In this document: one piece after another, positions 24,223 to 37,179 of the stretch
How the letters are laid out: each line of letters begins with the position of its first letter
How positions within the stretch are numbered: the first letter of the stretch is position 1
Origin: Symbiodinium natans
Lineage: Eukaryota > Sar > Dinophyceae > Suessiales > Symbiodiniaceae
NCBI GenBank assembly: GCA_905221605.1
Contig: CAJNDS010002265.1
Span: 310,001 to 374,000 of the forward strand
Length of the DNA stretch: 64,000 nucleotides
Direction: 5' to 3'
Program-made: the position numbers and the translations under genes
The notes under the pieces: model-generated
The model's database searches: none
Told to the model about the DNA's origin: nothing
The model's input: the letters and a program-made list of their open reading frames with translations, nothing else

Positions 24223-27200
24223 TGTGCCAGGAACGGCGTTTAAACTTGCACGTCTTCAAGCTCAAGGCGGCTGCGGAACAAAGATTTTTCAGCATGAATA
24301 CAAGCATTGAAATCTTAGAATTTTGAATGCACGCTACAGTTCCTGCACTCCGCAGCGCAGCAGCTGGAGCCCGGCTCTGCGGCAACACATGCTGCAAATG
24401 TAGCATTCAATCCCAAGAAGCCACACAACCTGCCAATTTGATCATGCACCCGAAGACCACGTGCACAAAGCAGACAGTACCTAGAGTCCTGGAGCACCGC
24501 TTGTAGGCGGACGGCTTCATGGAGCCTGGCTGCGCTCGGTGTTTCGAGAAAATTCTCTGAAGCACACTCGTGTAGTTATGACATGGCGCGATGTCGGGAT
24601 TTCAGGGTTGCTCGGTATGTTCAGCTGCTCAAGTGCATGCTTCGCGGAAGCTCGGGAAGGCTAAGTGTTTTTCAGAACTTTGGACTTTGAGGTACTACAA
24701 CCCCCCCCCCCTACACGCAATCCTAAATCTCACTGCGCACCGCATATAGTCTCAACGCGCTGCCACGCGCCCGTCATCAGCCCGCACTTTGGGCCAAGGA
24801 GCAGCTCCTTCTCGCGCGTTTTGGCTTCCGCCAAGGCACGGGACAGGGAGGCGTGATGATCCACCTTGCCAGCGTGCAACCCAACTTTTGGAGAGTGGAC
24901 GAGCCCGACCTACAAGTTCTTTGTGTTCCCCGCGCTCTAGGATGAAAGCATGGGCTGTGGAAAGTGCAAACACGTGTGGTATTGGCACTTTCGCATTTTT
25001 TGCTTGGGTTGGGCTGTTTGCTTTTGCAGGGTTGGCGGACTGGCTTTGGCTAGGTTTGGGCATCGGTTTCGGCTTGCATTCGGCTTGGGTTTAGCAAGCA
25101 GGTTGGGGGCTTCTGAGGACCTCGGTTCCGGAGGACCAAAAATCTGGGAGCACACCGAGTCCATTGAACCCTGCAAGCCAACAACCCTCAAGCCCCTGGC
25201 AGCTCTCGCCATATCCTCCTGGAGTGCCACCACTCGCTTCTCAGCCTCCTGAAGAAATCTTGGTGCTTGGGCGCAGGGCCTCTTACAGGCTTCGAGTCTG
25301 GAGTACTAAAGATCTGATTATAGAGATCTGAAAAATCAACAAAGATTAGATGGCGTCTAGGGCTTGGGGCTTCTGGGTTGCGAATGAGTTTTTTAACATT
25401 GGGAGTTGCGCGCTCAGCAGCTGGTCCGAAGCCTGGGCCCTCAGGCTCTCAACCATTGGCCAGACTGTGAAATTCAAAAGTACTTTAGACTTTGAATTGC
25501 CGCAGTTCCGGTTCAGCCATACGGATAGCTTTCCAAAAGCGTATGTACCTCAAGGTTTTTGTTGCAACTACAAAAACATACTACAAAAACCACCTTGACG
25601 AATGCAGCAAGGGATGAGATTTCAGGAGGCCCGAGTCCGACAATCAGCTTTTTGGGCTATGTAACGAACTTTGTGACCGTTGAAGAGGGTCGAGGTCTAA
25701 GACCACAGTGCGTGGCATCCTCGGCCTATGAGGCTCGATTTTTGAGACAAGTTGGCCTAGACCGAGCCCCGCCTAAACCCTGAAACCAGCATTCATTTGA
25801 CCCAGGCTCCTCTGAACAGCCCCGCTGCGTCGCCAGTGCGGACGCCAGCTCAGCCAGATGCGACTGAACAGGGGGCGGTGGGTTTGAGATTGCTGCTGGT
25901 AAAGGGTGCACTCGCGAGCACATTTCTGCAATTGCAGGCGCACCTTCGCTTCGATGCTTTGGACAGCCGTAAGTTGAAGTCTGGCACTTGCGTGAATCTT
26001 AGTAACACTCACTTAGAATCTCGAAACGTCCTGTATATCAATGGTCACCAGTGGCACGCCGCCAAGCCCATCATCGACAACAACACCATACCCCATGCAA
26101 ACTAGCTCAACAAAGAGCTCATACACCACAACTCGTGCGCAGCCCCACGCAAGGCACCTCGAGCATCACGGCTCGCGCGTCAAGTTCCCTCCTCCGCGAA
26201 CTGCCTCGGAGGGATTTTGAATTCTGCGGGCCCTCTTTGAGAATCGTACAAGGAGACCCCGGGACATCTTGGAGCTTCCCTGAAGAAGCAAGCCTTCGTA
26301 TAGTGGCGGCTCCAAACCCCAAAGCTCACTCAATGTAGAGCAACATGAGTCAAAAGCCAAAACTGTCCCCGGAAAGCCCAGTACTAAAACTTGAAGCAGC
26401 CTCAATCAAAACACCTCCCTTCTTTCCAGGCAGACGAGCAACTCTCCGAGTCGGCTTCCTCACATCGCGAGCCGCGACAAGAATAGAAAGCATTTCCAGA
26501 CAAAGCAAGCTGAAGAAAGGCAGTAGGCCCTCAGTACACTGCATGCAAGCTTGCGGTTTGCGGTAGGTTTCGGGTGCCAGGTCTTTAGCACACTGCCCCT
26601 TGTTCCTTGCTTCAACAAACTCAACCTTTGTGCGTTGCAAGTGCCTAGCAGGATGGGGAGAGTTGGGGGGCTGGTGCCACTTGTGCGCAAGGCTCGGCAC
26701 ATTGTTGTGAGGCACGATTCCGGGTTTCCTGTGTGCTTGTTCAACAAAACGGAGAGATGTTTGAGCTCCCCTTGGGCATGAAACATGTCTGACAAACAGA
26801 GTTTCAGCTGCAAGTGGCAACTGCCTTTGAACGAACCCAAGTGTGTGGATCTAATGTGGCGAATCCGGTTTCGAAGGAAGGGTCAGGCGATGTTCTACGT
26901 TTGATGTCTTTCTCACCCTTAGAGAGCGCGGCCTCCAAACAGCAGTTGCCAGAGTACTGGTACTAGCACAGCCAGCCAGTGGGCAGGCGGGCAAAGGAAT
27001 GCAAAGAATCACTTTAGGCCAGGCCATGCAGAGGCCGACTGAATTTCACTCGATGAGGCTCTCAAACTCAGATCCACGCAAGGCCTTTGTCTGAATCGTA
27101 CCACAGCCCTTTCAGAGGCTTTCGGAGACTCCCAGCCTCTCGGGGCACCGACTTGTACCCGAAGGGCTGTTTCAGCAAGACCTCCGCACCTGAGCATTGT

Positions 27201-27691
27201 AGGAGTGCTTCAGGCAGGGCTTGGGTTAAAGTGGCGAGGGATCAAGCAGAACCTAAAGCACGTGGCATTCTAACATTGTGTTCATGTCTCATACGAGGCT
27301 TGGTCTGGCAACACATCGCAACCCTAGCCCAGGCAGTCCATTTTTCCCCCGGCTGCGATCACGATCTTCTCGGGACGATCATGCGCAAAGGACGCAGACG
27401 CCTCCAGCCTGGGTGGCACACAGATCCAACTACTGTCGACAAAGCTGCGCCATACCTGACGATCCCGAAAGCTGCGCCCCAAAAGCGCCAACCCGAAAAG
27501 CAGGCTGCACTACCAGCGGACTGTTAAAAAACCAGCTCCCCTATCAGCGGACTTTTATAAGTGCGGCTAGGAGTTCATGATCCTGATGGCATGATTCGGT
27601 AAGACTAAGCTTGAACTGGTCGAACATTGCCACCGCCGACACTCCACTAAAGCCTTTAACGTCACAGTTTGCAGTGGAGGAAGGTCTGGTT
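24223..27691. other. Intergenic stretch with one candidate minus-strand exon
   Basis: About 3.5 kb between array copy 6 and the uL15 gene. The only piece with convincing exon character is 25197-25248 (minus): it follows CTTCAG and encodes EAEKRVVALQEDMARAA, a charged coiled-coil-like phrase, with an AG-G type end. I could not connect it to other exons. The rest shows no recognisable gene, RNA or repeat. Confidence 0.3.
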
Positions 27692-28726
27692 TCAGGTAGG
27701 AGCAGCCTCCTTGATCTTGGTCTCGGCCTCCTTGGTGAAGTACCGCGCCTTATGAAGCTGAGCTGTTCAGCATTGGGCGAACGACCCCCCTCACCAAACA
27801 TGTAGTTGGGCGGTGCTTCTGGGCTTAAGGTCATCCGTAAAGCCTTGAAGTCACTCTGGCCTTGACGATGAGAGGCTGCTCCGGGAGTTGGCCCTTGCCG
27901 CAAACCTCCCAAGGTCACAACGGATGCCACGCAAGTCCAAGCCACGGAAACGTGTTCTGTTTTCAAGGTCATTCTCCCTACGCTCCCCTTGAGCTTAAGC
28001 CGGCCTTCATGTAGCCTGCCTTCATCACATCGATGACAGGTGCCTTGTCCGTATGCTCCTCAGGGAAGCAGTTCGACGTCTGTCGATTGGCTGGAACCCT
28101 GCCCGCAATTTAAGTAGACCTATGGTAGAGCCCCGAACCTTGCACAAGGAGGGACCTAGCGCTTCTCCCAAGACATTGTGATCAACCCCGTGCCCTCATG
28201 AAGCACACACTCGCAACCCTGAGTCACAGTGCATTAAGCACTAGGCCTTATGCCTGAAACGCAGAACGCAGGAGCCTTGTAGTATGCGCGTGTCTGCTCA
28301 GAAACCAGAGACCACAAGCGCTCCACGTTGATGATAGGAATGACCTGAACCACAAAGCTGTAGCCGTCACCCAGTAGAGGGCCCATAAACCCAACACAAT
28401 ACAAAGCACTTGGCGAAAGCGGGAAAGTTGGCCGTTGGGGCTTGGGACCAATTGTGCTCTGCTCAAGTCTGATGGAGTTTCCTGATGGGGTTTCACGCCT
28501 AGGTCGAACATTTGGGCACGCAGCTTAGAAGCTTTGGCTTTGGGCCGTGCAGGCCAGAGACCTGGCAAGAGTGACACAAGCTGGGTTTTGGCCCCATCCC
28601 TGAAGCCCCAAATCCTGACACCATGTGAAGCTTTGAAGCCACCAAGCCCTTACAGCTCTAACAGTCCGGCAAAGTCTCAGTTACCAGGCCTTGCCATGCT
28701 TGATGAGATGGAAGTTCCGCATACCC

Positions 28727-28758
<32 letters not shown>

Positions 28759-30746
28759 CTTGGCCGCTGCTCGACATTAAACCATGAAACCTTTTGTGCC
28801 CATGTTTTCCGTCATTTTCCCCCAAAACAGTGTGTCAACTCTAAGGGTCAATGTTCAGGACAAGAGGGGCTCAATCGGCATCTTTTCGCAGGCCGCCCAC
28901 TGCGAACCACGGGTCTTTCCTTAAGTTCTGCTCGTATTTTGGATAAGAATCACGCGCACGCCCGGGTCCGGGCGTCACACTCGCCGTCCTCGACACTGTT
29001 ATCGCTTTGGGACTTCTAGGCTCACGAAATACGAAACTGTCATCACTTTCGGACGTCTGAGCTTGCAAACTGCAAAACTGTCGGTGCTTTTGGTCGCTTG
29101 CTCTCGAAGCCGTAGTAGCAGTACTATGCTGGTAATGACGCATCATAAAGTAACTTAAGAACATGGCAAAAGCAAGTGTAGAATACATGGTAGTACTAAG
29201 GCATACTGGCAGTAGCAGTAGTGGCCGTAGTGGCCCCAGCAGTGGTAGAAGCGCAGTATTAGGGGTGGGAGCAGCGCTGAAGGAACCACCACGAACCTTC
29301 ACCCTAGAAAAAACAACGCGATGCCCAAAAGCCACCCAGCCCAGAAGCTGCGAAACCCGCAGGCCTCGAAACCCAGAAAGCCTGACAGCCACAAAGCCAA
29401 CCCCCCCCCCAACCAACAAGAACAAAAAGCACAAAAATCTCATAACAACGACCCTCCCTGCATCTTCAAAACCCATGCCCTACAAAACCTTATGCCCAGG
29501 AAACCTAGCTAAGATAGACTGTACGTGGCAAGACAATCCAGGGGTCCGAGTTCCGGCACCGGGGAGAAAGGCTTCTGAGGGCTTATGGCTTTCGACTTGC
29601 TGCGCTTCTCGGTTCTGCGCGTGCAGGTAAGTTCATCTAAGCTTTAAGGGGTTAAGGTTCCATTCTTTCTTTCGGCTTTTAGTTGGCTCAGTTCGAGGTG
29701 AGCTTATGGCTTCGGGCGCCTCATGTCATGACATTCCCTCCATGGCCGGGCTCCTCACCCCAGGATCCAAGTCCGAACACTGAACTGGAAACCTTAAACG
29801 AAGTGTATCCGGACCTTCAAGTTTTCCTGCTCTGCCCCACATTCTGCCACCTTGCCCCCTGAGCACAGGGCAAAGTTGATGCGGTGGTGGTGCTGACCTG
29901 CCCAAGAACCCACACACTTTTTTGAGGGTGGGTTGGGCAGGCTCTTTAGTCATGTGCCGGAAGACTTAGGAATGAGATGGCTGGGATCGGCTGAGCAGTC
30001 AAGATTCGGGAAGTGCATTTCGGCAGATCACACGCCTCCAACCAACAAGTCGCAAAAAAGTGTCAAACCCTCTTGGCCCGATCAGTTCTAGATGCCAGAA
30101 TGCTGTGGCCATCGAGTGCACTGTTCTAGGCTTGGGCCCTTGGACTTCTGCACAATTCTGCGGGCCTAGGGTTCGACAAGCGCCCTCGTCCCCGCTCATC
30201 AGGGGCTGCTGTGACATTTGAAGCCAAAACACCTAGACTCAAGCCTGCCTTCAAGACCGAATGTGTCTGAAAACCCAGCTCCATGCAAGCCCTCAAGCTC
30301 TCTACACTCCCCAAAACGACATCTCGAGGCCATGAGCCCTGTAGGCCCACACCTCCCGAGTTTCCGCAGCCGCCCGGGTGTTTGCGGTGCTTGCCGATGC
30401 GGCCATGGCCCCGCTTCCTGGACATGTTTGTGGCATGTGGCTTCTGTCAGGCACCGCAGCAAAGGCGGCACACACACTCAGACACTTGGATATATGCACA
30501 GGTAGGACAGTCGGAACATGTTGGTTTTCCAGTGACTGAAAGTTGGCCCACAGCCTTGAAACCAATTAATCACCTTGCCTCTCACGACTGATGACTGCGT
30601 GGTACGAGCCAAATTGCGCGGAGTCCCTCTGGAAAATGAAATGTCAAAGCTTAGGAGTCTTGCTTCAAGAAATGCCCGTAGCATTGTGAAGCAAGACCGG
30701 GCCTGTGGGCATGCATCTTGCGGCTCTTCTTGAAGCGGGTCGTCAT
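27692..30746 (-). CDS. RPL27A: Ribosomal protein uL15 (eukaryotic L27a), 8 exons
   Basis: A complete gene for the large-subunit ribosomal protein uL15. Exons: 30718-30746, 30353-30417, 29872-29897, 28690-28758, 28276-28344, 28005-28058, 27861-27905, 27692-27748; 414 nt, 137 aa, all phases consistent. Recognisable family blocks, in order: [83 protein letters not shown] and [13 protein letters not shown], then TGA. Intron 5' ends are GA, GT, GC, GC, GC, GC, GC; acceptors are all AG before G. The protein is about ten residues shorter than the human one. Part of the shortfall is a missing four-residue piece just before GHGRIG, where exons 1 and 2 join. The identification is firm; the exact ends of exons 5 and 6 could shift slightly. 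Confidence 0.93.
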
Positions 30747-33717
30747 CCTTTTTGATTCTCCTGGCATCTTGCTCAGGGTTCTGAGGACGTCTACAGAACA
30801 CCATAGAAAACCGAACCCTCTGGTGCCCGTTCAGGCTGCAGGCAAAGTCATGGTTTGGCACTGGGCCGGGCTCCTCCAGTGCAGCGTGTCGGGGGTACCC
30901 GCTGAGCCAAATGGCCAGTCGAAAAGCTTCAGGGGTAAAGGGCCAGTCCGGAAGGTTTGGGGGTAACTTTAATTAGGGTTGGAAGAAAGAACTCTAACAG
31001 CTGCTTGTACCAGTACCCCTTGAGCTGGGCACGGTGAGATGGCAGCGTCACTGTCCCCGGCGTCCTGACCGTGGAGATTTTGACTCTCGCGGTTCAGGGC
31101 TGTGGGGCTGTGGGTGGAGGTTCGGGCATTTCCCCATGTCAGCTTCACTCTGTAGAGTCCAGTCGTAAGCAGCTGTCTCTTCTTTTGGGGAATCTGACGA
31201 GAAATCGCTCTCAAGGGCTGAAAGGTGATGCGCCTCACAGGGCAGTTCACCCGGCCGGGCAGTAGGCCCAGCTCTCGGCGCCGACGGAAGTGGCGGAGCA
31301 GCTTGCGGCCTAGCATGGGTCTGCAGTGGAAAAGGGCAGCTTTCAAAGAGCTTCACTTTCATAAGGGACACCATTGTGAGGAGTCGTTGGGGGCCTTGGC
31401 TTTGGTTTGCGTGAAGGAAATTGGGCTACGGCGCACTTCGACGCTTGATCGCCTTTAGCCTAGCAAACAGATAACCCAAAATCATGCATTTCTGCCTTCG
31501 AGGTTCAGCGCCTGACCTCCTAGCCCTACTTGAGCAGCAACACATGACAAAGGCCACCAAAGTTCTCATTTAGGAAGACCCCGCATCTTTTGCGCTTGTG
31601 GCCCAAGATTTCGGATTCGAAGTAGTGCAGAAGGCAGGCATCATGGTTTGGGGTTGAGGGTCGGGTCTCAGGCTCAGGATCTAGCTTTGTGAAGCTTTCC
31701 AGGTCTGGAGTTCTGGCTGCAACAACATATGCGAAGATCCTGCCGGGCCTTCCGCAACATCCGCGCTGGCCATGGCACAATGGCACCAGTGTCGGAAGTT
31801 AATCGGGTCGGAGTGTTTGGGTTGGATTTGACATCATGTTTGGGGGTGTTGGCCTCGCACCATTTTGGGGTTTCGAGTGTTCTCCCTTTTGGCTTCTGTG
31901 GGGTGGGCACAGCCTGGGCTCACACACAAGCTTCTCCTGGCAGAAAATTCATGCCAGGACATGCAAAACTCCAATCTCCACAGCTTAGGAACAAGCATTT
32001 GGCCAACGCAAGACGACGAAACCGAAGCCAACTCCGAAGGTTCAAATGGAAGCCCTGCTTGTAAAGCAGATCTTGGAACTGTGGGTATGAAAGCGTTGTG
32101 ATCGAGCTTTGATTGGGGCTTCGGCTTTTGTATAGAACAGCTTTCCTGGCTTCGGAGCTCGGAGCTCCTCGAGCGTTTACTTTGAGAGGAGCTTTGGGTC
32201 GGAATATTTCTCTGTTTTTGGACTTGACTGCTGCGCGCAACGTTTCGGTGCCATCGAGCGAGCGCTCTCTCCTGATCCCCCTGGTTCTTCATCAAGGGCA
32301 ACTCTGCGCCGATCCCTTGCACATGATGGTAAGAATCACACCGGGGGAACCTCGTATGCCTAAAGGTAAAGCATCCATACCAGGCTCAGGCTGTACAGCC
32401 AAACATATGTCCACCAGCTTGGCGCTTAAGACCCTTATCCTCCTATACCTCAACCTGAAGCCTCATAAAACGTGCCCTTCAAACAAGATCTCACAGACAT
32501 ATGATCCGAAGCCCTTTTTTCGCCAAGAACCTGGGGGCGAGACTCACGCCAATGAGATTGGCTCGATTGAAACAGGCACCTTCTCTTACAGAGCTTTCGG
32601 GTGTAGAGCTCAGGCGTAGCGTCCCAGCCTGCACAGAGCCGCAGGAGCAGCTGGATGCCGCATTCGAGTGTGTTGGATACCGGGATGCTCTGAGCTTTTG
32701 GCGTTTGTTGGGCTTTTGGAACTTGGGCTGACGCTCAGGGCCGACACTGAAGACAGAAAACACCGGCGGATGTTTCTGGGCTCTGACAGTGAAAGCCCAA
32801 GCATCGATCAAGGCAGGAACTTCCACGGGAGTCACTCTCAGGGTGCGCAAAGAATCAAAGAGATGAACTTGGCCATGCTTCATTTTCATCTGGGCTGGAA
32901 AATCGAGCACTCCAAGTGGCTTCAATCCTGAAACCCTGATTGCCACTTTGACCCAAAAGGCCCAAATGAGCCTACTCAGACAGGCTTCAACTCGTTCTTC
33001 TCCTCGAGCTTCGGCTTGTCCGCCTTGCGCAGCTCTGTCGCCTGCGGCCTTGGCCGTTGCCGTACGAACTTCGGGCTGGCTGCCGTTCTTGGATTTTCTT
33101 GCTTGAAAGAAAATTAAGCCTTAGGTTCTGATATTTACCGCTTGCTTACGAATCGCCTATCTGGAGGCACTGCAATTGAACCACTGACATTCGTTCCTGG
33201 CTTTGGGAGGAATAGGCTTGTTTTGCTTGCTCCGTCTTTGAAATGTGAACCATGGCCAGTAGTGCTTTTGAATTTTGTCGTCCTGAACCTCATGCCGCAA
33301 GCGTGATGCTGCTCAGATGTCTGAAATCTCCGCGGGCCCTCGATTGTCACCAAGGCCTTTTGACTCAAACCTTCAACTCTCGTACACAAGAACAGAAACA
33401 GAAACCAACACTCTTTCCCCCCCCGCCCCAGGCAAGGGTGGGGTGGGGGCCCTCAAAAAATCCGAAGCGTTTGTGCGCGCAAATCCTTGCGTTTGCTGTT
33501 CTCCTCTTTTCTTCTTCTCCATGGGAGGCTTTCTGCAATGTGGGTCAGTCAAAATCCACCACTGGCCGCCGTTCCTAGAATGAAGATAAACTTCGTTGTT
33601 TTCCAACTGTGTTAAGGTGGGTACGGTACCCCAACAACCACCATTGGCTCAAGCATGTGTACAGAGGAGTTCGCAAGCCCTGCAGGGTTTGCGACCACAC
33701 TCGCCAGAGGTGTCTCC
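30747..33717. other. Intergenic stretch with a candidate uL29-like exon
   Basis: About 3 kb upstream of the uL15 gene. At 32986-33041 (minus) an AG-flanked segment with a GC 5' splice site encodes ATELRKADKPKLEEKNEL, resembling the first helix of ribosomal protein uL29 (L35). I could not find the expected following exons, so this is a weak lead. A minus-strand frame at about 31180-31310 begins MLGRKLLRHFRRRRELGLL and is unusually basic, but has no recognised family. Nothing else is supported. Confidence 0.25.
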
Positions 33718-34238
33718 CTGGCCCCGCACTTCCCGCGGTAGTTGAGGTAGACGGAGAAAGAAACCTCAGGATCTTCGGGGATCTTCGCTCGGCAAAGAGC
33801 CGAATGCCGAAAGGCGATGAAAACCAAGCCAGACTAAACCTGAAATACATCTATCACCAACCCCGGTCGCAACATGACTCTGTGCACATCTAAGACAAGC
33901 GTCGTACTGCCCACGCTTGAAGTTCTTGCGTTGTGTTCGATGAAGGAACCTGAAAGAGAGGAGTGCGGACAGTGCAATACCAGCGGACGCCAGCTAGACC
34001 ATGACTATACCATGACCATACACTCTGTTCAGATTTTGCCGCGCTTTGCAACACCATGTTGCAGTCGAGAACGTGGAAAGGCGGAAGCGAAGTTTTTGTC
34101 GACTCAGAAGCGCTTAGCTTCTGCGATTGCATGACGTTCGTACAGTGGGACAATCGCACCTGGGGGCCGGGCGCATCTTGCCCAAACTTCTTGGTAATGT
34201 CTGGGCACTCGATGAAACCAAAGCCCTTGTCTTCAAAC
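33718..34238 (-). CDS. Cold-shock-domain protein, three internal exons
   Basis: Three exons in transcript order, 34173-34238, 33901-33949 and about 33718-33764, join in phase to give most of a cold-shock domain. Exon A has KGFGFIECPDITKKFGQD (RNP1-like KGFGFI), exon B has FLHRTQRKNFKRGQYD (RNP2-like FLH) and exon C has VSFSVYLNYRGKCGAR, the last strands. Such domains bind single-stranded nucleic acid; the specific role is unknown. The introns begin GC. The first strand of the domain, before FEDKGFGF, must sit on an upstream exon I did not find. The 3' end of exon C is uncertain because the frame stays open beyond it. Confidence 0.75.
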
Positions 34239-35792
34239 CTGGCAAAGCGCGCATGACGGACATCTGCCAGAGCTGCAAATAGATTGTAGCGACTGAACCA
34301 CCAGTCCAAAACATGCCATGTACAAAATGTGGCCGAGGCTCTCACGGCTAGATCCCTCCGACTCCACCAAAATTCTATTCTCACACCTCCTCCTTGACTA
34401 GATGGAATCGAAGAAGTGAGAAACGGATGTACAAACATGACGAGTGCGGCCACAAGTACATCACGCCCACAAACCGTCTGTCAGTCAGACCTCCGCAGAT
34501 GGACACGTCACCGAAGCGAGTGTCAACTCGTCGAGTTTGCCCATGAGTGACCATATTTGCGAGTACCAGCGAACCCTCCGCATGCACAAACCACATCACA
34601 ATCGCGAGTCGCCAACCACAGATCACAATCACACACGAACAAATGTTCAGCCACCTCAAAACTGGTGAAGCACTCGCTCACAACTCAAAGCTTTCAGCAA
34701 GCTGCCTGGGACCACCTCCATGTCCGGCGGCCGGTAGTGCGGGTGGTTGATGTTGGGGGAAGGGCCAGGCCTGTAGCGGCTAAAACGGGATGGAAGGATT
34801 TCGGGCCTTCGAACTCCGACCAAAAACGAAGAGAAAGCCTCAAAACTCACAATACAATGGTCTAAACAAGGTGCCCAAAAATGTCACTGACCACAAAGAT
34901 CAGTTCACAACTGAGAAAACCTCAAATACCTCAAGCATCCTGAAGCTAATTATGCTCCCATCGGCCCGCCATCAAACCAACAAGCCCATGAAGCTGGAAC
35001 TGCCCTAATCAACACCCAGGAATACATGACGCTGAGCCCTCATCAGTTGCAGCTTGCCACTTGAATTCGCCCGCACGCAAAACCAAAAAAAAAAAACGAT
35101 GAATGGTACAGGTGACGGGTATGGATCTTCTTCCTCCTCTTCCTCCGGCGGTTCCTCCTTTTGTCCAGCCAGCGCCTTGGCTCATAACTCTCGCCGGCAC
35201 TCCTTCAGCAACTTCAATGTTGCGATCACGAGTTTTTAGCTATGGCATGCCAGGGATGTCGACGTCCAGCCCTTCAAGGGTACAGCGAACACGCATTATT
35301 GCGAACTTTGAAGAATGACCAGTCCGAGCTGCTGAATACAAATGACTCGATTGCGCTTCCGGGAAAAAAAGGAATTTGTCAAAGCAAAACCGAGACTTGA
35401 CCAGGAACTTTTGCTGACAATGGGTGACACTTTGTTTCGCAATGGTGCGCTGATCCAGACTGTGTCGGGCTCTCTCTTTCGCAGACTCGGGTTGTCAACG
35501 GCTGAGCTCAAGAAGCTAATGCCAGCCGACAAACCGCCGGATCCACGGAGCCCACCATTTGTCCAGTTGCGGGCATCATTCCCACAGCCTCAGCTGCACA
35601 AGTACTTTTCTTTCTACGTTCTACCCTGGGGTGCACAACCATCTCGTGCGTAGATTTGCTTTTTTCTTCCGGACTTTTCCGCCTGCGTGAATCCGAACAC
35701 AATCCACCGCATCACTGCTGCATTCTTCTGTGCCACATGTTCCATAACACGCCCTTACTTTGCTCAGTATGCTACCCATCCATTCCAAGGAC
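34239..35792. other. Region between cold-shock exons and Met-rich exons
   Basis: This stretch probably includes introns of the cold-shock gene. A short minus-strand frame at 35240-35296 reads MRVRCTLEGLDVDIPGMP and stops; it could be a terminal exon. A plus-strand open frame of 103 codons at 35342-35653 has a protein-like composition but no recognised family and no context. I give neither a function. Confidence 0.25.
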
Positions 35793-36345
35793 GTGGCTAA
35801 GGGATTCATCTGCATCATGCTGGCCAGTGGGTTCATCTGCATCATGCTGGCCATTGGCGACATCATCATTGCCTTGGTCTATGCCAAAAGTAGCATGCGT
35901 CGAACATTGCAGGGAAGCAAGCAAAGGCAACAACCAAAAAAACACGCACGATCCGCGGAGAACCTTCTGAGGCTGACGCCATCTGTTGCTGCTGCTGCAT
36001 AAATGCGGCCATTGGATTCATGGTCGACCTTTTTCTTTACGAAACACCCAGACACAATGCAGCAAAATGCGCACTGCTTTCACGTAGATTCCCTAACTGA
36101 GATTCTCACATGCCCGGGCAGCCACAACCGAGACAGGCGCATCCAGGGCAGCCGCCACAACACCCGCCGCAGCCACAGCCGGGACAGCAAGGCATGCACC
36201 CTCCCATGCAGCCATTGCTGGGCTGACAGCCCGTTTGACCAGGGCACACGGCCGGGCAAGTTTGTGCAAATTGCGCGCTTCCCGCATTGCAGAAATCGCT
36301 GCTGACCGCACTTGTCTCGGTTGCTCCCGCTCCACTTGCGGGCAC
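35793..36345 (-). CDS. Cys-rich and Met/Gln-rich exons, possibly the amino end of the cold-shock gene
   Basis: Three candidate exons in order. At 36107-36345 is a frame ending in a Cys/Gly-rich run with CPGCGCGGCCGGCPGC. At 35967-36028, preceded by AAAAAG, is one reading MNPMAAFMQQQQQMAS. At 35793-35872, preceded by CCAAG, is one reading MMMSPMASMMQMNP with an internal 27 bp tandem repeat. Met/Gln-rich heads in front of an RNA-binding domain fit the cold-shock exons about 1.5 kb downstream on the same strand, but the joining phases are not established. The Cys-rich exon may belong to a separate gene. Confidence 0.45.
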
Positions 36346-37179
36346 CTCACACGATCAACTCCAAGAAATGTTGTATGCTTTTCGGGAACCTCACGCATCT
36401 TGCCGTTCAAACAAAGTGCATGCCGAAGCGCTGTGGCAATTCCGTTGTTTCCTGACGCGATTAATGTGACGCTTGCCCCAATTCCCATAACACCATGTCT
36501 GTCGCAATGCCTTCGGCAGCAACGGGACTACGTGACCTGCTTCGCTCTCCTCGGCCCCGATGCGCCGTGACACACACTGATAACTCCTTGTGCAATTTTG
36601 TTTGCTCACCGAACAGTTGAACTTGGGAAACCACGCGGTTGCATCGTCCAAGCTGGGGACCTTGGTGGACGCACAAAAAAAAACAACGTCCATGACAACT
36701 ATGGATCCTAAAGCACCGCGACATTGCTGAGGTCGAACACGCTGCGTTCAAGCGGTGGAGCCGAAACACACATTTGGACTTGCAGGAAACGTGGTGAAAT
36801 CCAACACTGCAATTTTTGCACGATACACTTCATGAAGCGTAGGTTGGGCTTGCAGATGTGCTCTGTGCTGGTTGTGCACTCTGTGCTGGTTGTACGTTGT
36901 GCCGAAATCATGCGCCTTGACTTGAGCCCGTGTCTGCCGTGATCATGCGGCATCTTGACCGAACAACAGCCACCAGCCAAGTCATTCCCCCAAACAACCA
37001 GCCTGCATGGGGGAATGTTGTAATCTGTGCTTGTCGCAATGCCAATCCAGAACAAGAAAGACTATCCGTGGCACCGGTGCCAACGGCCTTCTGCGGGATT
37101 TTCCATGTGTGTTTTGTTTTTTTTTTCCCCCGCTCCGTTTTGCTGCTGCATGAGGACCTGCGGTCCCTGTGCACCCTAC
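36346..37179. other. No gene recognised
   Basis: GC-rich, non-repetitive sequence between the Met-rich exons and the retroelement remains. Short open frames occur on both strands, but none has exon-like borders or a known motif. Confidence 0.4.
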
